Below are positions 52,256-59,325 of a stretch of DNA of 64,000 nucleotides, piece by piece. The stretch spans positions 1,302,001-1,366,000 of the forward strand of contig CAWGCS010000001.1 of the NCBI GenBank assembly GCA_963821235.1, in the 5' to 3' direction. Under the pieces are notes generated by a model. The model was not told where the DNA came from and did no database searches. It was given only the letters and a program-made list of their open reading frames with translations. Made by a program: the position numbers and the translations under genes. Within the stretch, counting starts at the first letter, position 1. Each line of letters opens with the position of its first letter. This DNA is from CTSoil-043 sp963821235 (GTDB lineage: Bacteria > Chloroflexota > Limnocylindria > Limnocylindrales > CSP1-4).

Positions 52256-52924
52256 ATGACCGGATCGATCAGCCCGCGTCAGTTCGAGGACGCCGACGGT
52301 GTCGAGGACTGGCGGATCGTCGGGGACGGCGCCTGCACGTTCTTCCGCACGGGCTCGTTCGCCGCGGGTGCGCGGCTCGTCCAAGCCATCGCCGAGCTGC
52401 CCGACCTCGGTGCTCACCATCCGGACGCCGATCTCCGCCACGACGGCGTGACGGTGCGCCTGGTCACGGTGACGGACGAGTACTACGGCATGAGCCTCCG
52501 AGACGTGGAGCTGGCTCGGCGGATCTCGGCAGTCGCCCGGGAGCTGGGCATCGCGGCCGATCCGTCGGCCGTCCAGTCGGTGCTGATCATCCCGGGCGCG
52601 CCGGACACCGCCGCGGTGATGCCGTTCTGGCAGGCCGTCCTCGGCTACGAGCCGCGCGCGGACTCGCCCGACGAGGACCTCGTCGACCCGCGCGGTCGCG
52701 GCCCGTCGTTCTGGTTCGAACCGATGCGCGAGGCGCGTGCCGATGGCGGTGGCGCGATCCACGTGGCCGTCTGGGTGCCGCATGAGCAGGCCGAGGCCCG
52801 CATTGCGGCGGCGCTCGCAGCGGGCGGACATCTGGTGCGCGATGCGTTCGCTCCGGCATGGTGGACGCTGGCCGACGCGGCAGGCAACGAAGCCGACATC
52901 TCCACGATCCGAAGTCGCGACTGA
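52256..52924 (+). CDS. pterin-4a-carbinolamine dehydratase-like / VOC fusion protein
   Basis: 222 residues from ATG 52256, with AAGGGGGA upstream. Residues 1-105 match the PCD/DCoH fold (WRIVGDGACTFFRTGSFAAGARLVQAIAELPDLGAHHPDADLRHDGVTVRLVT) with the active-site H-H-P motif in AHHPD. Residues 106-222 are a glyoxalase-like half module (VLIIPGAPDTAAVMPFWQAVLGYEPR, WTLADAAGNEADIS). PCD enzymes dehydrate carbinolamine after aromatic hydroxylation, but no hydroxylase is near. Fusions of this kind are known as VOC-family genes in actinobacteria; substrate unknown. Confidence 0.85.
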   Translation: MTGSISPRQFEDADGVEDWRIVGDGACTFFRTGSFAAGARLVQAIAELPDLGAHHPDADLRHDGVTVRLVTVTDEYYGMSLRDVELARRISAVARELGIAADPSAVQSVLIIPGAPDTAAVMPFWQAVLGYEPRADSPDEDLVDPRGRGPSFWFEPMREARADGGGAIHVAVWVPHEQAEARIAAALAAGGHLVRDAFAPAWWTLADAAGNEADISTIRSRD

Positions 52925-53098
52925 CGGCGCCGGGGCGTCCGTCGGCGCCCGGAAGGGCGACTCGGGGGTCGCATTGGTGAAGACCTCGGAGGGCAGCCGA
53001 TCCAGGTCGTCCAGCCCGTCACCTGGCTGCTCGCCACCGAGTGCCGCGACGGGCACGATCGACGCGGAGCCGCGACGATCGAGCGCCGGCCTTCTTGG

Positions 53099-53779
53099 TC
53101 AGTCGTCCCGGGCGGAGAGGTCCTTGTCCTCCATCTCCCACGCATGGTCGAGCGTGTGGAAGGCCGAGTGTCGGATGAGGAACGGCAGCGTCCACGACCG
53201 CATGCGCCGTGTGACCTCGCCGGCGTTGTACGCGCGCATCGCCGCGACGTATGCCTCCCGATGCTGGCGCAGTCCGTCCGGCGTGAGCGCCGCGCGCTCC
53301 TGGATCCGCAACCCCACCTGCTTCGCGAAGTCCTCGCTCTCGGTGCGGATGGCGTGGCGGATGATCTGGTCGCGGTCCCGTCCTCCCCCGCGCGGCCCCT
53401 TGCGCATCTCCGGCGAGACCCTCGCCGCAACTCGGTCGAAGAGCGCCCAACAGGCCCGCAACAGCGTGATCCCGCGCGCGAGCTCCGCCTCGCTCATCGG
53501 TCCATGCTCGGTCGCGGAAGGCGAGAAGGAGATGCCCCAGAAGTCGGTCGAGCCTGTTCCGACCCTGTCCTCCACGATCTCAAGGGGACCGGCGGCGTCG
53601 AAATCGCGCGACATGCCGGCGAGGCTCGCAACGGGCCGGTACCGCTCCCGATAGGACTCGAGTGTCTCCAGGGCGAGCTCGGCGGTCTTCGCACCGCGGC
53701 TCCACCCCGGCCAGTCGATGCTGAACGCCACCGACCGCTTGTCCTTGGGCCCGCGTTCGACGACGGTGCGGACAGGCAT
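53099..53779 (-). CDS. DinB-like protein with HicB-like N-terminus
   Basis: 226 residues. The start (KRSVAFSIDWPGWSRGAKTAELALETLESYRERY) resembles the HicB antitoxin-type fold, where an F-x-I-D-x-P-G-x-x-x-G-x-T segment is typical; the C-terminus (RSWTLPFLIRHSAFHTLDHAWEMEDKDL) carries the His motif of DinB-like four-helix proteins, with WALFDRVAARVSPEMRKGPRGGGRDRDQIIRH in the middle. The combination has no named function that I know. The upstream 52925-53098 region shows coding-like but broken sequence I cannot assign. Confidence 0.65.
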   Translation of the reverse strand: MPVRTVVERGPKDKRSVAFSIDWPGWSRGAKTAELALETLESYRERYRPVASLAGMSRDFDAAGPLEIVEDRVGTGSTDFWGISFSPSATEHGPMSEAELARGITLLRACWALFDRVAARVSPEMRKGPRGGGRDRDQIIRHAIRTESEDFAKQVGLRIQERAALTPDGLRQHREAYVAAMRAYNAGEVTRRMRSWTLPFLIRHSAFHTLDHAWEMEDKDLSARDD

Positions 53780-53913
53780 GTCTCATTGTGGGGCGGACGC
53801 GCAAGTCACCGCGCGCTGCGGGGCGAGCGGCCCCGGCCTCCTCTCTCCGTCCGACTTCCCCTCAACCTGAGTTGTAGCACGCGCGCGGAGCGACCGGTCC
53901 GCCGCTACCGTCC

Positions 53914-56900
53914 TCAGGCCCCGGTTGGCAGCGTACCGCCGGGCGGCGCGTCCGCAAGCACGAGCCCGGCGCGTGTCGCCACGGCGGCTGCGGCGCCTCG
54001 GCTGTTCACGCCGAGCTTGTCGAGAATGTGGGTGACGTGCACCGAGGCCGTCTTGGGACTGATGAAGAGCTCGTTCGCGATCTCCCCGTTGCTGCGCCCG
54101 TCGACGAGCAGGGCGAGCACCTCGCGCTCGCGGGGACTGAGCCCGTACGGGTCGGTCGAGGTTGCGGCCGGCTCCGGCTCACCGCCGGGGGGTCCTGGTG
54201 CGGCCAGCTCGATCCGCGCTCGGCGGGCCAGGGCTTCGATGTCCCTCCGCAGGGGAGCCGCGCCGAGCGCCCGCGCCTCCTCGTAGGCGCCGCGGAGGGC
54301 GCGCTCCGCCCCGGTCCGGTCAGTGCGATCGGCGAACCGGGCCTCCGCCTCGCGGAATCGCGCGTATGCGGCGAGGTACGGCTGGTACACGGCAGCCAGC
54401 GCCGTCGCGGCCACCGCCCACTGGTCGGTGGGGAGCGTCCCCGCGAGTCGCTCAGCCTCGGCAAACCCCCATGCCGCCACTGCGCGCAACGGATCGTTCA
54501 CACCGGCACCGGCGACGAGCCGCCCCTCAAGGGCTGCGTGGAGAAGCCGGCGATCAGACGCCGCCTCCGCCAGCACGATCTCCTGGGCGCCGACTTCGCG
54601 ACGTGCCCGCACCCGTTCGAGCTGGTCAGCCGCCGCACGGAGGCGTAGGGCCGCCAGGGAGGCGCGTCCGACGATCTCCTCCGTCCGCTCGGATTCCGCC
54701 GCCTCCTCCCGCAGGATCGACAGCGCGGTCTCCGGCTGGTGTCGGGCGAGGGCGGCCTCGGCCAGGCCGAGGCATACCTCGATCCTCAGCAGGGCGTCGG
54801 TGGGGCCCTCCCGGGCTGCCCGGAGGTCGGCCTCGCCCGCCTCGAGCTGCCCGCGCCGGACCCGCAGCGTCCCATGCAGGAGATCGAGGATGCAGCGGGC
54901 CCTCGGATGTCCTGACTCAGCCGCCAGCGCTTCGGTGGCGATCTCGATCGCCTCGCCCCAGCGCCCGAGGTGCCCCAGGATGAGGGCCGTGATGGCACCG
55001 TGGAAGACCTCGTTCCACTCGCGCACGCCCTCTCGCTCGGCGACCGCCTGCAAGGCCTGGAGGGCCGGTCCGGCGACCTCCGGGCGCCACAGCCAGCGGA
55101 TCAACATCTGGGCCCGCTCGGCGTAGGTGAAGAACGCCGCGTCGCTGGCTCCGGAGCGGTCGGCGGCCCGGGTCGCGCGATCGGACTCGGCGATTGCCTC
55201 GTCGTCGCGGCATAGGCCGGCATGAGCCCAGGCGAGGCTGCTGCGGGAGAATGCCTCGATGTCGCTGGCGCCGACCGCGGAGGCGATCTCAATGGCTTCG
55301 CGCGCCGCCACACTCGCCTCCGTGTAGCGGCCCCGCCACCAACGGGCGTCGGAGAGCATCCAGACGGCCTCGGCCCGCTCGGCCGTGGGGGGATCGCGGG
55401 GCAGGAGCGCGACGGCCGCCTCCGCGGGAAGGATCATCTCGGCAATCTCGCCGGCGAACTCATGGGCACCAGCCAGCCGCGCCAGGAGATACCCCGTACG
55501 AAGCGGATCGGCGAGCGGGTCGACGAGATCCACCGCCTGCCGCTGCAGCCGGACCGCCCGCGCCCGGTCACCGGCCAGGATGGCCACGCGCGCCGCCCGG
55601 TCGAGAAGGTGGACAAGGTCCGAGCCGGCCCGCTGGCGGGCGTCGGGCACCTTGTCCCAGAGCTCGATTGCCCGCTCATACGCTCGCAGCGCCTCCGGAT
55701 GGGCGCGCGCCTGGACCGCGGCCTCGGCGGCCCGAACGGTCGCCTCGAAGGCAGCTGGCAGCTCGTGGGCTCCATACCAGTGGTGGGCCAGCTCGGCCGC
55801 GGCGCCTGCTGCCGTGGGGCTTGCCAGATCGGGACGCGTGGTGAGGAGTCGCGCGAGACGACCATGCAGGCGAACCCGGGCGCCGGGCAACAGATCCACC
55901 TCGAGCGCCTCCGCGAGGAGCGCGTGACGGAAGTCGACACGCCGGTCGGCTGTGTGGAGCACCAGGATTGACCAATCGAGACACTCCCGCAAAGCCGTGT
56001 CGAAGTCCCGGGGCGCTCCGTCCCAGGCACGCTCCAAGAGCTCTGCGTCCACCGGCCGGCCCGCAACCGAGGCGATCCGGGCGATCTCGCCGGCGGCGTC
56101 GGACAGCCGCCCGATCCGGGCCAGCAGGACCTCGCGCAGCGTCGCGGGCAGCGGTGCGCCGCGACCGACCCCGAGCGCCAGAAGCTCCTCGGCCAGGAAC
56201 GGGTTCCCCTCCGATCGCTCGACGATCGCCGAGACCTGCGAGGGCTGTAGCTCCGGGCCACGGATCTCGCGGACCAGGGCGCCCACATCGGAATCGAGCA
56301 AGGGCGGCAGGTCCAGCCGGGTGGTCCGTCCGCTTCGCGTGAGCTCCGCCAGGACCGGCGTCAGGGGATGGCTGCGAGGCAGCTCGTCGTTGCGGAAGGT
56401 CGCGACGAGGAGCGTCCTGCCCTGGCGCAGCCGCCGCACGAGGTAGTCGAGGAGCTCGAGGGTGGAGCGGTCCGCCCAGTGAAGATCCTCGAGAACCAGG
56501 ACGAGTGGAGCAGGCCCACGATCGAGGAGACCTCGGACCGCCTCGTAGAGCCGCCCCAGCCCCAGTTCGCCGGAGGCGCGGTCCGAACCGGACGTCTCGA
56601 GGTCGCGCGTGTGCGCGGCGAAGGGATTCAGGCGGGAGCCGGAAGAGACAGAGTCGGGAGCGCCCGCCAGCTCGCCGAGCCGGTCGAGGGCTTCGACGAA
56701 GGGGGCGAAGGGAAGGATGTCCGCCCCGAGCTCGAGACAGCCGCCAACCGCGACGGTCGCCCCTTCGGACTCGGCCCAACGCGCGAACTCCGTGACGAGT
56801 CGGGTCTTCCCGACGCCAGCTTCCCCGCCGACAAGGCAGCACGGTCGAGTGGCGCGGTCGCCCAGCGCAACCTGGAGCCGCGCGAACTCGTGCGCGCGAC

Positions 56901-56934
56901 CAAGGAACGCAGGATTGGCCTCCCCCGTCGGCAT
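53914..56934 (-). CDS. large LuxR-family ATPase regulator (LAL/MalT-like)
   Basis: 1006 residues. AAA/NB-ARC-like ATPase: FLGRAHEFARLQVALGD, Walker A GGEAGVGKTRLVTEFARW (about 35-52), Walker B VLVLEDLHWADRSTLELLDYLVRR (about 145-168), sensor TLLVATFRNDELPRSHPLTPVL. A long TPR-like helical middle (about 370-900), then a LuxR helix-turn-helix at the end: LSPREREVLALLVDGRSNGEIANELFISPKTASVHVTHILDKLGVNSRG. Such regulators sense a small molecule through the TPR part and activate nearby genes. The nearest plausible targets are the divergent exported protein and lipoprotein at 57160-57949. Confidence 0.93.
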   Translation of the reverse strand: MPTGEANPAFLGRAHEFARLQVALGDRATRPCCLVGGEAGVGKTRLVTEFARWAESEGATVAVGGCLELGADILPFAPFVEALDRLGELAGAPDSVSSGSRLNPFAAHTRDLETSGSDRASGELGLGRLYEAVRGLLDRGPAPLVLVLEDLHWADRSTLELLDYLVRRLRQGRTLLVATFRNDELPRSHPLTPVLAELTRSGRTTRLDLPPLLDSDVGALVREIRGPELQPSQVSAIVERSEGNPFLAEELLALGVGRGAPLPATLREVLLARIGRLSDAAGEIARIASVAGRPVDAELLERAWDGAPRDFDTALRECLDWSILVLHTADRRVDFRHALLAEALEVDLLPGARVRLHGRLARLLTTRPDLASPTAAGAAAELAHHWYGAHELPAAFEATVRAAEAAVQARAHPEALRAYERAIELWDKVPDARQRAGSDLVHLLDRAARVAILAGDRARAVRLQRQAVDLVDPLADPLRTGYLLARLAGAHEFAGEIAEMILPAEAAVALLPRDPPTAERAEAVWMLSDARWWRGRYTEASVAAREAIEIASAVGASDIEAFSRSSLAWAHAGLCRDDEAIAESDRATRAADRSGASDAAFFTYAERAQMLIRWLWRPEVAGPALQALQAVAEREGVREWNEVFHGAITALILGHLGRWGEAIEIATEALAAESGHPRARCILDLLHGTLRVRRGQLEAGEADLRAAREGPTDALLRIEVCLGLAEAALARHQPETALSILREEAAESERTEEIVGRASLAALRLRAAADQLERVRARREVGAQEIVLAEAASDRRLLHAALEGRLVAGAGVNDPLRAVAAWGFAEAERLAGTLPTDQWAVAATALAAVYQPYLAAYARFREAEARFADRTDRTGAERALRGAYEEARALGAAPLRRDIEALARRARIELAAPGPPGGEPEPAATSTDPYGLSPREREVLALLVDGRSNGEIANELFISPKTASVHVTHILDKLGVNSRGAAAAVATRAGLVLADAPPGGTLPTGA

Positions 56935-57159
56935 GGGTCGCAGGGTAGCCGCCCACCGGGCGTTCGGGAAGGCCCGTCGGACGAGCCGGCGAGTGCGAGC
57001 GCCGACGCCCGCGACCGCGACGTCGAGCTCGGACGTTCACGGAATGAGGTAGCGGGCTCGCCAGGCTAGGGCTTTCGCCCGATGGCGGACGCCTCCACCG
57101 AGCCTAGCGTCGACCCACAAGGGCCCGCGGCAAGTGCCAGCGCGGCAAGGAGGTTCGCG

Positions 57160-57675
57160 ATGGATTCCATTCGACCCGGCACGACCGCAAGCTCGCGAAG
57201 CGTCCGGAGGCGGTCGCTCGCGCTGATCGCCGCCGTCATGCTCCTGACCCTCTCGCTTGGCGCGGGAACGGCCATGGCCGATGGCCGCCGGGATGACCGC
57301 GAGGCCGCCAGCACGTTCACCAAGTGGGTCACTGCGTATCCCGCGATGGCCGGGGTCGTCGGCGGTGACGTCGGCCCGGGTACCTATGCCGGAGAGATCC
57401 TCAAGTACACGCCCGGGACCACGACGGTCATCGAGGCCCTCTACCACTTCGACGGCTCACGACATGTCTTCACCGCCCTTGTCCACGTGGAGCAGACCGG
57501 CCTTCGGGCGGTGATCACGGGGGTCGTCACCGACGGCTGGCTCAAGGGCCATCCGGTGCAGGGGGGCTACCGGCAGATCACGTGTTCGCAAGCGCCGGAC
57601 GGCACCTGCTACCAGGGCACGCTCGACATCCTGCGAGGGGCTGAGGCGGCCCCCCGGATGCCGAGATGGGCCTGA
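57160..57675 (+). CDS. exported protein of unknown function
   Basis: 171 residues from ATG 57160, with AAGGAGG 6 bases upstream (an in-frame ATG at 57082 lacks one). Signal peptide RRRSLALIAAVMLLTLSLGAGTAMA with cleavage after A-M-A. The mature part is beta-rich: KWVTAYPAMAGVVGGDVGPGTYAGEILKYTPGTTTVIEALYHFDGSRHVFTALVHVEQTGLRAVITGVVTDGWLKG, with a pattern like small allene-oxide-cyclase-type barrels; two Cys near the end. No family claim. Divergent from the LuxR-type regulator, 225 bases away. Confidence 0.75.
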   Translation: MDSIRPGTTASSRSVRRRSLALIAAVMLLTLSLGAGTAMADGRRDDREAASTFTKWVTAYPAMAGVVGGDVGPGTYAGEILKYTPGTTTVIEALYHFDGSRHVFTALVHVEQTGLRAVITGVVTDGWLKGHPVQGGYRQITCSQAPDGTCYQGTLDILRGAEAAPRMPRWA

Positions 57676-57712
57676 GGCCCTGGCGGCCGCCGGTGCACCA
57701 GGAGGTCGGGAC

Positions 57713-57949
57713 ATGCGTTCGAAGCTGACGATGGGGATGATCGCTATCGCACTCGTGGCGGGATGTGCCCCTGGAGCCGCCGCGGTCCCATCGGTCTCCG
57801 ACACCGTGCCACGAGCGGGCGGGATCGTAACGCCGGCGTCGGCCGCACCCGCTGGCCGCTCGGGCAGGGACCCGCTCCTGCTTCGCGTTGGCGGCTGCGT
57901 CCTGGCCGTCGTCGAAGGGCGGAAGAAGGCACCAGCACTATGCCCGTAG
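57713..57949 (+). CDS. small lipoprotein
   Basis: 78 residues; AGGAGG lies 8 bases upstream of the ATG. Lipobox IALVAGC (Cys about 18), then a Pro/Ser-rich region and a short hydrophobic end. It follows the exported protein by 37 bases, so they may be cotranscribed. No family recognised; the small size leaves some doubt. Confidence 0.5.
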   Translation: MRSKLTMGMIAIALVAGCAPGAAAVPSVSDTVPRAGGIVTPASAAPAGRSGRDPLLLRVGGCVLAVVEGRKKAPALCP

Positions 57950-58039
57950 TGCTGCCAAGAACCCGCGACGCGGAGGCCCCGACCACGTGGTAGATCACGC
58001 GGGAGCCTCAACAGGCCAGTCGCGGTTGGAGGTTGGCGC

Positions 58040-58921
58040 ATGGCTGGGGTGACCAGTGTTCCTCGGCTGGACCGCGTCATCACCCTCGGCGACGGCAGGT
58101 CGCTCGCGTACGCCGAGTGGGGCGACCCTGGCGGAAGGCCGGTCGTGCTCTTTCACGGGCGGCCGGGCTCTCGACTCCTATGCCCGGACGAAGACGCGAC
58201 CGATTCGCTCGGCGTCCGACTGATCACGATCGATCGACCCGGATACGGCCGCTCGGACCCCACGGAATACCTTTCGCTCCGGTCGTGGACGGACGACTAC
58301 ACGGAGTTCCATGCCTTGCTCGGCCTGCCCTCGTGCCCGATCGTCGGCTGGTCTGGCGGTGGACCATACGCACTCGCGTGCGCCGCCCTCGCGCCACCGC
58401 TCGTCACGTCGGTCGGCCTCGCCGCAAGCGTCGGGCCCTTCGACGACGTGCCCGGCGCCCGGGATCAGGAACCCCCGGAGATCAGCCAGCTCCTGGACCT
58501 GCTGCTCAAGGGCGATCGAGCCCGAGCGATCGCCGGGATCAGGAAGCGGCTGCAATGGTTCGCCGACGACCCACTGTCGCTCTTCGACGGGTTCGCGGAG
58601 CCGGGAAGCCCGGACGACGCGCTCTTGGCGCGGCCCGGGGTCCGCGAGCGGCTGAACGAGTTCGTCCGAGAGGCCGCCCGCCAGGGCCTGGTCGGGCTCG
58701 TTGCCGATTGGATCGTGGCTGAACTGCCGTGGCGGTTCGCGGTTGCGGACATCACGCACGATGTCGCCGTGTGGCTGGGAGCTCACGACGATCCGGGCCT
58801 TGTCCGGGATTCGGAATACCTGGCCGCTACGATCCCGCGCGCGAGCTTCGTGATCTACCCGGAGGCGGGCCACCTGCTGGCCATCCCGCATTGGCGGGAG
58901 ATGCTCCTCTGGCTGCACTGA
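58040..58921 (+). CDS. alpha/beta hydrolase
   Basis: 293 residues. Strand-turn VVLFHGRPGSRLLCPDEDA (oxyanion H-G-R-P-G), nucleophile elbow IVGWSGGGPYALACAA with Ser in G-W-S-G-G, catalytic Asp in LGAHDDPGLVRDSEYLA and His in PEAGHLLAIPHWREM. The large insert between them is helical. Fits the AB_hydrolase_1 group of esterases, haloperoxidase-like and epoxide-hydrolase-like enzymes; substrate unknown. Complete and of normal length. Confidence 0.9.
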   Translation: MAGVTSVPRLDRVITLGDGRSLAYAEWGDPGGRPVVLFHGRPGSRLLCPDEDATDSLGVRLITIDRPGYGRSDPTEYLSLRSWTDDYTEFHALLGLPSCPIVGWSGGGPYALACAALAPPLVTSVGLAASVGPFDDVPGARDQEPPEISQLLDLLLKGDRARAIAGIRKRLQWFADDPLSLFDGFAEPGSPDDALLARPGVRERLNEFVREAARQGLVGLVADWIVAELPWRFAVADITHDVAVWLGAHDDPGLVRDSEYLAATIPRASFVIYPEAGHLLAIPHWREMLLWLH

Positions 58922-59004
58922 TCCCAGACGAGCCCGCGCGACATTCTGCGGATCCGGGTCATCTGGGCGACGGCCGCCTCAACTGACCCGCCGGGGACGG
59001 CGGC

Positions 59005-59145
59005 TCAATGGACCGTGACAGTCTCCTTCATCGAGGGGTGGATCGAGCAGTGATAGGCGAACGTACCGGCCGTCGCGAATGTGTGGCTGAACGTCGCGCC
59101 AGACCCGAGCGTGTCGCTCGTGAGCGAGCCGTCGCACCCGGGGGC
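59005..59145 (-). pseudogene. C-terminal fragment of a plastocyanin-like cupredoxin
   Basis: The minus-strand frame ending at 59005 reads DGSLTSDTLGSGATFSHTFA, TAGTFAYHCSIHPSMKETVT, VH: the last two strands of a plastocyanin/halocyanin-type cupredoxin with the copper ligands Cys, His and Met (Y-H-C-S-I-H-P-x-M). The first ligand His with its strand, usually about 45 residues earlier, is missing in all frames; sequence beyond about 59145 is not cupredoxin-like. Truncated remnant, close to the start region of the regulator at 59326. Confidence 0.65.
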
Positions 59146-59325
59146 AGGCCAAGCGGCGCCGAGACCCCGACCGACGCCAGGCGGCAAGCCCGGCCCGCGG
59201 TCGCTCTCACGCTCTCGAGCCCGTCGGTCCCTCGTCGTACACTCCCCGACCATGGCACTGGGCGTCGACGTGGGAGGGAGGCCGACGCCTTCGCGTGCGC
59301 GAGCGGCCCGCGCCGAGCCGTCACG

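Noticed and set aside
52925..53098. Possible gene remnant reading GGQPIQVVQPVTWLLATECR on the plus strand
   Set aside because: Too short, with no start, stop context or recognisable family.
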